NCBI RefSeq assembly: GCF_009674775.1
Contig: NZ_WKKE01000003.1
Coordinates: forward strand, 124,001 to 188,000
Direction: 5' to 3'
DNA: 64,000 nt
Source of the DNA: Flavobacterium sp. LC2016-23
GTDB taxonomy: Bacteria > Bacteroidota > Bacteroidia > Flavobacteriales > Flavobacteriaceae
Both the position numbers and the translations under genes were made by a program. Below the pieces are notes generated by a model. The model did no database searches. It was not told the origin of the DNA and saw only the letters and a list, made by a program, of their open reading frames with translations. Shown in pieces: positions 54,585-63,240 of this stretch (the first letter of the stretch is position 1; each line of letters starts with the position of its first letter).

Positions 54585-54605
54585 TTTCTATTGCTTAATG
54601 GATTA

Positions 54606-55499
54606 CTAAAACTTCAGATGCATGTCGCTAATTAATCGGGCTTTTATCAAATCCGAATTTTCCACCTGAAGCGTCTGATGCCTTCCGCCGTTCTTCTCAA
54701 AAATCTCAATCAGCAATACCTTATCATCGGCAATGGTAAACTGGTCCAAAAGGAATACGTTTTTTTCGACTTCTTTACCGCCAATCACACCCAATGGCTT
54801 GTAACTGCGAAGCGGTATCATCGGTCTTTCCTGTATCACGGTGCGTTTGGCTATTTTCTTATCTACCACCTTGAAATTCATAAATTCAATCTGGAAGGGA
54901 ACATTCGTGCGATTATCCAGTTCGGTATGGAAATAGTATTTACCGTTATGGATGTAAATTCCTTTGAGAATAAACTGAATACCGAAACTTTTTGCCCCAA
55001 TATGTTTTACAAAACGTTTATCCTTTTTATAGATCGTTTCCAGTATCAAACCTGCCAGGGATGGCGAGTTGTTCCCCAGCTCTTCAAATAGCACATCTTG
55101 TCCGGCGGATCTGTCCACCGCCTTTTGCATTGCCAGAAGGTTGTAACTCAATGTAGATGGGCAGGCACTATAATAGGCGTTGAAGCTGTAAAAACGGCCG
55201 TCGTCGGTAATCACCGAAAAATTAGTTTCAGGCTCAAAGTCCTTTACCGAGGCTTTTACGCGAAGCACATTTTCTGCGTCTTCTGCTTTTCCTGCAATTA
55301 TGTACTCACTTCCCAGATCCACGTAACGTATTGCGCTTGGGAAAATCAGATGAGAAGTCTTGTCGTAAGTAACCTGCATTTCGTACGATTCTATCCTGCC
55401 CAGGGCAAGCGAAGTTTTTGCAGTTTCCTGCGCAAAAGAGGCGGCGGAAAAGCCGATCATAAGGGCACCTGCCCAAAAGGTTTTTAAATAATTTTTCAT
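54606..55499 (-). CDS. traN: Conjugative transfer protein TraN (DUF4138)
   Basis: A 297-residue exported protein with signal peptide ending near 'SFAQE'. The DUF4138/TraN pattern includes 'KTSHLIFPSAIRYVDLGSEYIIAGKAEDAENVLRVKA' and 'VQERPMIPLRSYKPLGVIGGKEVEKNVFLLDQFTIADDKVLLIEI'. In Bacteroidota elements TraN is a secretion-channel component with a VirB9-like role. 20-base spacing to neighbours. Confidence 0.88.
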   Translation of the reverse strand: MKNYLKTFWAGALMIGFSAASFAQETAKTSLALGRIESYEMQVTYDKTSHLIFPSAIRYVDLGSEYIIAGKAEDAENVLRVKASVKDFEPETNFSVITDDGRFYSFNAYYSACPSTLSYNLLAMQKAVDRSAGQDVLFEELGNNSPSLAGLILETIYKKDKRFVKHIGAKSFGIQFILKGIYIHNGKYYFHTELDNRTNVPFQIEFMNFKVVDKKIAKRTVIQERPMIPLRSYKPLGVIGGKEVEKNVFLLDQFTIADDKVLLIEIFEKNGGRHQTLQVENSDLIKARLISDMHLKF

Positions 55500-55522
55500 T
55501 GTTAATTTATTTTAGTTTATTA

Positions 55523-56845
55523 TTATTTTTTAGAGACAAGAAATACCTGATAGCCAGCTTTCAGGGTAACTTTTGGCGTTTTTACTTTTTTGGAGAAATA
55601 GCCTGAAATGCCCTGTACAACACCTCTGCTCAAATCTGCCGCAACCTGCTGTCCTGCTGATTGGGTCAGCATCAGGCTCGTTCCTGAAGTCTGGCTCATA
55701 TTACCGGCCATCTCAGTAAGGGCATTCATTTCAGGAGAATACGGGACGTACAAACCCTGCTGACCGTCAAGGTCATAAATGGTTATGTCTACCGGGATAA
55801 TATTACCATCGAGTTCTATGGAAGTAATTTTCATCTGTAAACGACCTCCCTGAAATTTAGCGATTGCCGTTAAGAGCGTTCCCTGCGGGATGGTGCGGTT
55901 AGGTGTTTGGGCAGGTTCCAATAAACGCAGGCGCACGCCGCTTTCACCAATAATGGTCTGCGTTTCCTGTATGCAGGCTTTCACACTGTTTTTGGGTTGT
56001 GCAATCTGCTGTACAGATCCCGGAGTATAAAAATTCCTGTTTTTATTTGCGCTCCAATCCGCTAAAAAAGTACTATCTGAAGGCTCTCTGTACAAAGCCG
56101 AAACGGCTTTTTTTCCTGCAGGGGCAAATGCCACAAAATACTCTTTCTGCGTACTGGCAGAAGCTGTACTGCCTTTGTTGGGGGAAGCTTCACCATTATT
56201 TGTACCTGTCGGAAGATATTTTGCAGCCATCTGATAGGACTTTTCCATGAGTGCCAGCTGGTCATCTACAGTCACGCTTTTGGGAACGTCTTTATCAGCC
56301 AGCTTTTCTTTCAGCTCATCAAGCTGTCTGCGGAGTTCTTGCGTTTCATTATTGTCATCCTTATAAAAGGAGCCAAGCGCACTTTGAGAATTGTGGTAAC
56401 TGTTTAATGCCGGATTAGATGATCTTCCCGGATTATTACCGTAACCCATGCTTTGATCTTCCTGCTCAGCGAGTGTATCCTGATTGTCTTTAGATGAACT
56501 GTCCTCATTCCAGTAATCGGAAAGCGTGGTCAAGGCATTACGTTTTTCCTGGTCTTTCTGCTCCAGCATTTCCTGCTCATATGCTTTCTGTTTGTCGGCC
56601 TGCATGCCGGCTTCGCTGGCCTGCGGGACGGCATCGTTCAGCCCGATATTCTCGATTTCCTTCTTGTCTGAAGACGGTTTAAATATCAGGTACATACATC
56701 CGAGAAAAACGATTCCCATAAGTATGAATATTACCGGTTTTTTAAGCTGTTCTTTGCTGCTCTTTTTATCATCGGGCAGATTGGATGCTCTGGATTGGTC
56801 AGCTTCTTCAACCAGAACGCTGACCCTTTTTTCATTTTCTTTCAT
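55523..56845 (-). CDS. traM: Conjugative transfer protein TraM
   Basis: A 440-residue protein with one membrane helix ('KKPVIFILMGIVFLGCMYLIFKP', about 35-57), a coiled linker with low-complexity Gln/Asn/Ser, then the TraM core from about 240 ('PGSVQQIAQPKNSVKACIQETQTIIGESGVRLRLLEPAQ' and 'IELDGNIIPVDITIYDLDGQQGLYVPYS'). The layout is VirB10-like. Its start overlaps traL by 14 bases. Confidence 0.88.
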   Translation of the reverse strand: MKENEKRVSVLVEEADQSRASNLPDDKKSSKEQLKKPVIFILMGIVFLGCMYLIFKPSSDKKEIENIGLNDAVPQASEAGMQADKQKAYEQEMLEQKDQEKRNALTTLSDYWNEDSSSKDNQDTLAEQEDQSMGYGNNPGRSSNPALNSYHNSQSALGSFYKDDNNETQELRRQLDELKEKLADKDVPKSVTVDDQLALMEKSYQMAAKYLPTGTNNGEASPNKGSTASASTQKEYFVAFAPAGKKAVSALYREPSDSTFLADWSANKNRNFYTPGSVQQIAQPKNSVKACIQETQTIIGESGVRLRLLEPAQTPNRTIPQGTLLTAIAKFQGGRLQMKITSIELDGNIIPVDITIYDLDGQQGLYVPYSPEMNALTEMAGNMSQTSGTSLMLTQSAGQQVAADLSRGVVQGISGYFSKKVKTPKVTLKAGYQVFLVSKK

Positions 56846-57116
56846 AAATCTTTTCTTTTAATTTTGTTGATAATGTGTCCAGTTGGGAGGCAGGACTTTC
56901 TTTTTTACGGACAGGGTTGTCAATATGCTCGATGACCATCCTGTTATCAGATTTTGCCATGTCGTAGCACACTTTTAAAATAACCACGACGGTAAGCAGC
57001 AGGTACGCTAAAAAAAGGCACAGCGTATATCTTCGCTGTCTGTCTAAGGATAAGGCCCGCCAGCTTTTATCCTGCTTGTCAAACCACTTGTCAATATTTA
57101 TTCTTATTGTTTTCAT
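56832..57116 (-). CDS. traL: Conjugative transfer protein TraL (DUF3989)
   Basis: A 94-residue protein with one membrane segment ('YTLCLFLAYLLLTVVVILKV') and a charged C-terminus. Size, position (just before traM) and the helix place it with TraL/DUF3989. It probably stabilises the inner-membrane part of the channel. Confidence 0.78.
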   Translation of the reverse strand: MKTIRINIDKWFDKQDKSWRALSLDRQRRYTLCLFLAYLLLTVVVILKVCYDMAKSDNRMVIEHIDNPVRKKESPASQLDTLSTKLKEKIYERK

Positions 57117-57136
57117 ACTTTAAAGATTATGGGTTA

Positions 57137-57574
57137 TCACATTCTAAACCCTCTTTTTCGCGGAGCAATCTCTTCTTTAGGTTTTTCTGACACCTGGGCA
57201 ATAGCCTCCTTTATTGTCGGAACCGAACTTGCTGTAAGGTTTGTCAGTTTAAATTCCTTCATTAATTGCCCGTAGCGGTCTGTTCTTTTTATATACATTT
57301 CTGTATCCCCTAAATCGAATTTCCCGTTCTCGTATCTTACCCGCATATTGCACTCAACCTTTGGCATGTCTTCGCCATTCCATTCGAGGTAGGTAGATAA
57401 ATGCAGATAATTCGCTGATGATGGAGCATTAGTACCATTTTCCCAAGTCTGTAAAAATCCACTGATGCTATCCTTTAGTTTGCCTGGACAACAGCTCTCA
57501 GTGTGGAAATAACCGTCATATCCCTTATCTGTCAGGGATTTTGCGAATGCGTCTAAATCAAGTAAGAGTTTCAT
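57137..57574 (-). CDS. Conserved hypothetical protein between traK and traL
   Basis: A 145-residue acidic cytosolic protein (MKLLLDLDAFAKSLTDKGYDG) with two Cys ('CC' near residue 28). It interrupts the usual traK-traL order. Its tail 'EEIAPRKRGFRM' is basic. No family is recognised; it may be an accessory gene of this element type. Confidence 0.6.
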   Translation of the reverse strand: MKLLLDLDAFAKSLTDKGYDGYFHTESCCPGKLKDSISGFLQTWENGTNAPSSANYLHLSTYLEWNGEDMPKVECNMRVRYENGKFDLGDTEMYIKRTDRYGQLMKEFKLTNLTASSVPTIKEAIAQVSEKPKEEIAPRKRGFRM

Positions 57575-57586
57575 ATCACTTAATTC

Positions 57587-58210
57587 TTAGCGTTCAATGA
57601 CTTCAATGTCCTTATTTTCCACCACGGAAAATTTTTCGATATTAAAGCCCTGCGGGTTATTGTCCGAACGGACGGAGTTAACAAGGAAACAGGACGTAAT
57701 GAGGTTACGTTTTGTCACATTGCTCGAACGGATGATAAACTGTTTGGCATAGGTGCGTACGGCATATGGATAATTCTCAAAATTGCAGGCTACGCTGTCA
57801 ATTTCGATACGCTGCTGCACATTGCCCGATATGATACGGTTGTAATACCCTTTTTCCGAAAGGTCTTTGTAATAATCAAAGGCACTTTTATCGGCAAGAT
57901 TAAATGCCCTTTTCATGTTGCTTTCAATGGCATTTTTGTCCGGAGCGAGCGTAAAGAACAGTTCATGGAACCGCCTTACATGTTCCCTTGCTTCCACAGG
58001 ACGGTTGATGGACGCATCCTGTGCAAGTGCCAGCATGAGTGATTTGCCATTGTCCAATACATAAATTTTCTGCCTCTGCTGCTGCGCAAAACTGTAAGAT
58101 TTCCATATGGCATATCCTGCAATGCCTGTGCAGAGCACAGCAAACACGATAGCATATAATCTTATCTGCCTGAAACTGTTTTCGATATTTCTTAGCGTTT
58201 TAAATTCCAT
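57587..58210 (-). CDS. traK: Conjugative transfer protein TraK
   Basis: A 207-residue protein with one N-terminal membrane helix ('IRLYAIVFAVLCTGIAGYAIW', about 16-37) and a VirB8-like periplasmic domain ('VEAREHVRRFHELFFTLAPDKNAIESNMKRAFNLAD', 'RTYAKQFIIRSSNVTKRNLITSCFLVN'). It matches TraK of Bacteroidota elements and is part of the inner-membrane assembly. Confidence 0.88.
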   Translation of the reverse strand: MEFKTLRNIENSFRQIRLYAIVFAVLCTGIAGYAIWKSYSFAQQQRQKIYVLDNGKSLMLALAQDASINRPVEAREHVRRFHELFFTLAPDKNAIESNMKRAFNLADKSAFDYYKDLSEKGYYNRIISGNVQQRIEIDSVACNFENYPYAVRTYAKQFIIRSSNVTKRNLITSCFLVNSVRSDNNPQGFNIEKFSVVENKDIEVIER

Positions 58211-58221
58211 TTTCTTTAGTA

Positions 58222-59226
58222 TTAGTTATTTTGTTTGCTCATCAGCCTGCCGCCGATATTTCCTGCTGCTGAACCGGCTCCTGCTCCGGTAACATTTCCT
58301 GCTTTCATCGCTGTCTGATTGACATTGCGGGTAAAGTTCCCTGCTCCGCCGGCCTGGATAATCCAGCCTGTCACTGTTGGAATAGTGAAGTAACCCACGA
58401 TTCCGATAATCATAAATATGATATACACGGTATTTGAAGTGTCGGGAATGAATGTCGGATCAGAGAGCATTTCGATGTCACGTTCCAGTATCAGGGATTG
58501 AATCCTAGCGAGCATCGAGCTGAAGAGGTCCGCTACAGGAAGCCAGAGGTAGACACTTATATATCGTGTGAACCACTGATTAAGCGTAGACTGAAAACCA
58601 TCCCACACAGAAATAGCAAAGGCAATCGGGCCAAGTATGGAAAGGACGATAAGAAAAAATGTCCTGATGGTATCGATCACCAATGCCGCCGCCTGAAACA
58701 GTACTTCCAAAAGATTACGGAACCATTCTTTCATGGCCTTCTCAATCTTATACTCCTGACGATCCATGTACATACCTGCCATTGTCCCGATGTCTGAGGG
58801 CGACCAGCCGAGTTCATCCAGCTTCTTGTCGAACTCTTCATCCGAAACCATATAGGCAGTTTCTGGATTTCGTACCATTGCTTCGTATTCCAATTGGTCT
58901 TTCTGCTGCTGTAGTTTGTTCAGGTCCAGCACCTGGTCTTCGAGTATAGCATGTGTTCCTGTAACTATAGGGCTTAGTACCGCATTTACGGTTCCAAGGA
59001 CAATCGTGGGAAAAAACATGATACACAATCCCAAGGCAAAAGGCCGCAGGAGTGGAAACATATCAATAGGTTCGGCACGGCTTAACGCCTGCCATACCTT
59101 TAATGCTACATAGAACAGCGCGCCCAGTCCGGCCAGACCTTTAGCTACTCCTGCCATATCACCTGCAAGCGGCATCATGTCATCGTAGAGCGAACGCAGG
59201 ACTTCGTGAAGATTATTCCATTCCAT
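58222..59226 (-). CDS. traJ: Conjugative transfer protein TraJ
   Basis: A 334-residue polytopic protein with about six or seven membrane segments ('GLAGLGALFYVALKVWQAL', 'LLRPFALGLCIMFFPTIVLG', 'TIRTFFLIVLSILGPIAFAIS', 'VYIIFMIIGIVGYFTIPTV'). It matches TraJ (VirB6-like). It lies 3 bases after the TraI-like gene. Confidence 0.88.
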   Translation of the reverse strand: MEWNNLHEVLRSLYDDMMPLAGDMAGVAKGLAGLGALFYVALKVWQALSRAEPIDMFPLLRPFALGLCIMFFPTIVLGTVNAVLSPIVTGTHAILEDQVLDLNKLQQQKDQLEYEAMVRNPETAYMVSDEEFDKKLDELGWSPSDIGTMAGMYMDRQEYKIEKAMKEWFRNLLEVLFQAAALVIDTIRTFFLIVLSILGPIAFAISVWDGFQSTLNQWFTRYISVYLWLPVADLFSSMLARIQSLILERDIEMLSDPTFIPDTSNTVYIIFMIIGIVGYFTIPTVTGWIIQAGGAGNFTRNVNQTAMKAGNVTGAGAGSAAGNIGGRLMSKQNN

Positions 59227-59229
59227 CCT

Positions 59230-59862
59230 TTACCAGTATTTTTGGTTGGAGGTCCCATAGAGTTCAAGTACACGCTTAGCGTCATTTTTCTTTTTTGCTC
59301 TCAGGTAGCTGACAGAAATATTCTTGCTGGTATAGTAGCGGACAAGACTGTGATACTCTTTAACTTCTTTATAAACGCGGTCGATAACGTCCATACGCTC
59401 TTTGTCATTTAGAGAAAGATTCGATGCATTTACTATCTGCTTGAGTTCCTTCAGAAGTTCGGTACTCTCATTGAGCAGTGCTGAATAACCGTTTCCAATA
59501 GCCGCAAGTTCCTGCGGTGTAAAATTGGGGTCGTTCATCATCTTGCCGAAGTTGGTAACATACATCTCCGACACGTCGCCAACCAAAAGCACGGTCTGCT
59601 GCACTTTACGGGCATCTTTCACAAGGTTGCTTACGGCTTTGAGTTTGTCGTAATACTCTTTTCCCTGATTGTACACTTTCTCCACCTCCTTGAAATTTTT
59701 AACTACATTGGATACCGTAGATGAAGTCTGTACGATTTCATTAGCGCTGTTGAGGATACCTGAAGCCAGATTGGTAGGATCTGTAACCACCCACTGGGCT
59801 TTTACCGAGGGCGCTGCGGCAAGCATAATTGCGGCATACACCATGAACATTAGTTTTTTCAT
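59230..59862 (-). CDS. traI: Conjugative transfer protein TraI-like (DUF4141)
   Basis: A 210-residue exported protein with a signal peptide (cleavage near 'SVKAQ') and a helical mature part ('EVEKVYNQGKEYYDKLKAVSNLVKDARKVQQTV'), fitting DUF4141/TraI of Bacteroidota elements (VirB5-like position in the operon). Not the relaxase-type TraI of other systems. Confidence 0.85.
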   Translation of the reverse strand: MKKLMFMVYAAIMLAAAPSVKAQWVVTDPTNLASGILNSANEIVQTSSTVSNVVKNFKEVEKVYNQGKEYYDKLKAVSNLVKDARKVQQTVLLVGDVSEMYVTNFGKMMNDPNFTPQELAAIGNGYSALLNESTELLKELKQIVNASNLSLNDKERMDVIDRVYKEVKEYHSLVRYYTSKNISVSYLRAKKKNDAKRVLELYGTSNQKYW

Positions 59863-59891
59863 TTTTCTTAAATTTAAACTGTTAATTATTA

Positions 59892-62396
59892 TTACTGATT
59901 TGCTTTCTCGCGTCTCTGCATAGCAATATGCTTAATGGCGAGTTCCACATTGCCGTCCAATTCTGATGCGAGCTGCATCACTTCCATTTTTTCTGTTTCT
60001 TCAGTGGTATAGGCGAGGTACTCCTCAAGGCTCACTTCTGTAGCATATACTGCTGAATCCGTACCACCCAGGCCTATCCATACTTCCTTGTAAAGGCGCG
60101 AAGCATCATTATTCATATTGATAGAAAGTACCTGTGCTTTTTCCTTATCGGTTAGACCGAGCATCGCCTGAATGTCATCGAACTTGTTCATGTACTTGCG
60201 CTGGTCGAGCAGGATTTTACAATCGGAGTTGTTGATGATACTTTCTTTTACAATCGGAGACTGGATGATGTCATCCACTTCTTGCGTAACGACTATTGCC
60301 TCGCCAAAGAACTTTCTCACAGTCTTAAACAAATACTTGATGTATTCTGCCATTCCTTCCTTGGCAATGGCTTTCCAGGCCTCTTCAATGAGGATAAGCT
60401 TACGGATACCTTTGAGCCTTCTCATCTTGTTGATAAAGACCTCCATAATGATGATGGTCACGATGGGAAAAAGAATTTTGTGGTCTTTAATGGCATCAAT
60501 CTCAAAAACGATGAATCGCTTGGAAAGCAGGTCTAACTGCTTATCGGAATTGAGCAGGTAATCATACTCTCCGCCTTTGTAATAAGGTTCCAGTACATTA
60601 AGGAAATTGGCAATATCAAAATCTTTTTCCCTAACCTGTTTTTCCTGAAGCACCTGGCGGTAATCGCCCTGAACATATTCATAAAAGCCATTGAAAGACG
60701 GATATACCTCATCATGCTTAATGCGTTCGATATAGCCGCTGACGGCATTGGACAGAGCCACTTCTTCAGATCTTGTGGGCGGCTCGTCATCCCGTTTCCA
60801 AAGGGTAAGAATGAGCGTTTTGACACTTTCCCTTTTTTCAATGTCAAATACGCCATCATCGGTATAGAAAGGGTTAAAGGCAATGGGATTGTTTTCGGTG
60901 TAAGTAAAATATACCCCGTCTTCACCTTTGGTTTTGCCTTTAATGAGTTCGCACAAACCCTGATAGGAATTACCAGTATCGACCAGCAACACATGTGCGC
61001 CCTGTTCATAATACTGCCGTACCATATGGTTAGTGAAAAAAGATTTACCGCTTCCCGAAGGCCCTAGTATAAACTTGTTCCGGTTGGTGATAATCCCACG
61101 CTTCATGGGCAAGTCTGAAATATCCAGATGGATGGGTTTGCCTGTGAGCCTGTCCGCCATTTTGATACCGAACGGAGAGGGCGAGTTATGGTAATTCGTT
61201 TCTTCAGTAAAGAAGCACAGCGCCGGTTCAATGAAGGTGTAAAAACTTTCCTCGCTTGGAAAATCACCGGCATTGCCCGGCATTCCAGCCCAATACAGCG
61301 TAGCTACATCGGTAGTGTTGTGTCGTGGCTTGCATTCCATAAGTGCGAGTGCACTTCCGCTGTCATTCTTTAGCTGTTTCAGTTCTGCCGGATCATCCGA
61401 CCACGCCATGATGTTGAAATGTGCGCGAATTGACGACAACCCAAAAGAATGGGCCTCGTTCAGATATTTTTCTATCCACTCTTTGTTGATCTGGTTGGCA
61501 CGGCTGTAACGCGCCAAAGAGTGCATATTTCTTGCTGATTTTTCAAACTTTTGCAGGCTCTCTTCGCTGTTATCCAAAAAAAGGTATTGATTGTAAATGT
61601 GATTGCAGCTTAGCAAGAGTCCAACAGGTGCAGCAAATGATAGTCGGCAATCGCTTCGGTCTGTAGAAAGTTTTTCATAGCGTGTATCTGCCGAAACGGT
61701 TCCGGGCAGGTCATCCGTATCGGACAAGGTGTGCAGGCACAGCCTTTTGTTTCCGACACGCACCTCTTCGGCGCCGAGCACAATGTCCTGCATCGGTGTC
61801 GCGGCTTCCCTCGATAGTGTAAGGTATTGTTCCAGTAATCCCTGTTTTCCTTCCGCGCCAACAATGTCTTCTTCACTAAGGCGGTTCAGCTTGATAAAAC
61901 CGCTGTCGTTTATGATGCGCTCAAACTGTGCGACGGCTTCCATAAAACGGTGGATCGCTTCCTTGTCCCTGATTTCCTTTGGAATGAGCGAACCTTTGCA
62001 TAGCGAAGAAAAATTGCTCTGCATGCGTATCCTTTCCTTAGTGGTCTTGGTCAGGAACAGGTAGCAGTAATGATTCAGGAACGGACGCTCATTAAAATGA
62101 CGCTGATAGGATTTCGCCAAAAAACTTTGGTCATCCTTTGCCAAATCAGGGGCGTAGTTTTCCTTGATATACCAATCCTGTTTGTGGATTACCGTAAAAT
62201 CAGGCAAAGTCTTGATAGCCTTATGCCAGGCGGAATGAATGGCTTCATATTCCGCAGATGCAACTGTAAAAAGTTCCGGCAAACGCACTTCAAAGCAGGC
62301 CGTAATATCCGCATCCTTTGACAGGATGCAGTTGTTCTCTACTGCCAGCAATGGAAATTTATTTTCCAGTGTTGTTGTCTTTGCTGTGTTTCTCAT
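59892..62396 (-). CDS. traG: Conjugation ATPase TraG (VirB4-like)
   Basis: An 834-residue ATPase. The C-terminal domain has Walker A GPSGSGKSFFTNHMV, Walker B LILIEEAWKAI and the 'VVTQEVDDI' stretch typical of VirB4/TraG motors; the N-terminal 350 residues are the VirB4-type accessory domain. It energises pilus/channel assembly and DNA transfer. It overlaps traF by 4 bases, showing coupling. Confidence 0.93.
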   Translation of the reverse strand: MRNTAKTTTLENKFPLLAVENNCILSKDADITACFEVRLPELFTVASAEYEAIHSAWHKAIKTLPDFTVIHKQDWYIKENYAPDLAKDDQSFLAKSYQRHFNERPFLNHYCYLFLTKTTKERIRMQSNFSSLCKGSLIPKEIRDKEAIHRFMEAVAQFERIINDSGFIKLNRLSEEDIVGAEGKQGLLEQYLTLSREAATPMQDIVLGAEEVRVGNKRLCLHTLSDTDDLPGTVSADTRYEKLSTDRSDCRLSFAAPVGLLLSCNHIYNQYLFLDNSEESLQKFEKSARNMHSLARYSRANQINKEWIEKYLNEAHSFGLSSIRAHFNIMAWSDDPAELKQLKNDSGSALALMECKPRHNTTDVATLYWAGMPGNAGDFPSEESFYTFIEPALCFFTEETNYHNSPSPFGIKMADRLTGKPIHLDISDLPMKRGIITNRNKFILGPSGSGKSFFTNHMVRQYYEQGAHVLLVDTGNSYQGLCELIKGKTKGEDGVYFTYTENNPIAFNPFYTDDGVFDIEKRESVKTLILTLWKRDDEPPTRSEEVALSNAVSGYIERIKHDEVYPSFNGFYEYVQGDYRQVLQEKQVREKDFDIANFLNVLEPYYKGGEYDYLLNSDKQLDLLSKRFIVFEIDAIKDHKILFPIVTIIIMEVFINKMRRLKGIRKLILIEEAWKAIAKEGMAEYIKYLFKTVRKFFGEAIVVTQEVDDIIQSPIVKESIINNSDCKILLDQRKYMNKFDDIQAMLGLTDKEKAQVLSINMNNDASRLYKEVWIGLGGTDSAVYATEVSLEEYLAYTTEETEKMEVMQLASELDGNVELAIKHIAMQRREKANQ

Positions 62397-62725
62397 AAGG
62401 CATCGGGTTTTGTAGTGATTCTTAGGTAGCGTTGTACAGTCTTGCGGCAGATGATGTAGCGCGGATGTCTTTTCTTCGCGCCCACTTTCATAAGTCCGTG
62501 CTCACCGTACTTTTTATTTAGGGAGAAAGTCTGCCAAACGATAAGAGAAGCACCGCCGGCTCCCAGAAACAGGCAGATAAAGGAGTTAACTCCAGCCATG
62601 TATAGTATCATGACTAGGATAAGGGTCCCGAGCAATCCGCCGGCAAAAATGAAGAGGTATTGTGCTTTCAGCCCCTTAAACTCCACGGTTCTCCCAATGC
62701 CCTTGTTGATGTTATAATTACTCAT
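62393..62725 (-). CDS. traF: Conjugative transfer protein TraF (DUF4133)
   Basis: A 110-residue membrane protein starting MSNYNINKGIGRTVEFKGLKAQYL, with two helices ('LFIFAGGLLGTLILVMILYMA', 'FICLFLGAGGASLIVWQTFS'). Three earlier codons are a TTG start and less likely. It matches DUF4133/TraF (VirB3-like). 12 bases after traE. Confidence 0.85.
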   Translation of the reverse strand: MSNYNINKGIGRTVEFKGLKAQYLFIFAGGLLGTLILVMILYMAGVNSFICLFLGAGGASLIVWQTFSLNKKYGEHGLMKVGAKKRHPRYIICRKTVQRYLRITTKPDAL

Positions 62726-62737
62726 AAGAACCAAGAA

Positions 62738-63043
62738 TTAAAGGAAGAAGGAACGCAGGATGGTCGCAGCAACAATTAAGAAGATACAGGCACCGAACCA
62801 GCTTGCTGCGGTCTTGCTTGTATCGGGATCGCCGCTGCTGAATTTGTTATATACCTTAACACCTCCGATAAGGCCTACCACCGCTCCGATGGCGTAAATT
62901 AATTGGGTTGCGGGGTCGAAATAAGACGTTACCATTTGGGTAGCCTCATTGATACCTGCCGAACCGTTTCCCTGTGCGAACGCACCAATTCCTGACAGAA
63001 TTGCCACTGCTACCAGCACGATTTGTTTTGTTTGTTTTTCCAT
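62738..63043 (-). CDS. traE: Conjugative transfer protein TraE (DUF4134)
   Basis: A 101-residue protein: signal segment, then 'NGSAGINEATQMVTSYFDPATQLIYAIGAVVGLIGGVKVYNKFSSGDPDTSKTAASWFGACIFLIVAATIL'. Two helices and the GDPDTSK loop match DUF4134/TraE (VirB2-like pilin). It is the first gene of the tra operon in this window. Confidence 0.9.
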   Translation of the reverse strand: MEKQTKQIVLVAVAILSGIGAFAQGNGSAGINEATQMVTSYFDPATQLIYAIGAVVGLIGGVKVYNKFSSGDPDTSKTAASWFGACIFLIVAATILRSFFL

Positions 63044-63095
63044 GATTTGAATGAATTAGATTATTACTTTTTCCTGCTTTGTTCAGGTTTTTAAG

Positions 63096-63138
63096 CAAAT
63101 CTATTGGAGAACTAAAGACATTATAATGACCTGTCTTT
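63096..63138 (-). promoter_or_regulatory. tra promoter with adjacent inverted repeat
   Basis: On the minus strand 63103-63096 reads TAGATTTG (TAnnTTTG), about 53 bases before the traE ATG. Just upstream AAAGACA (63114-63120) and TGTCTTT (63132-63138) form an inverted repeat with an 11-base gap, a plausible operator for control of conjugation. Confidence 0.5.
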
Positions 63139-63240
63139 AAGTGGAATAATTTGGCCGGAAGTGGCCGTTGAAAAGTCAAAATGTAGTATATTAGCTGCTT
63201 TAGCTCACTCAAAAAATATATGGGAGAGAATAAAAAATAA

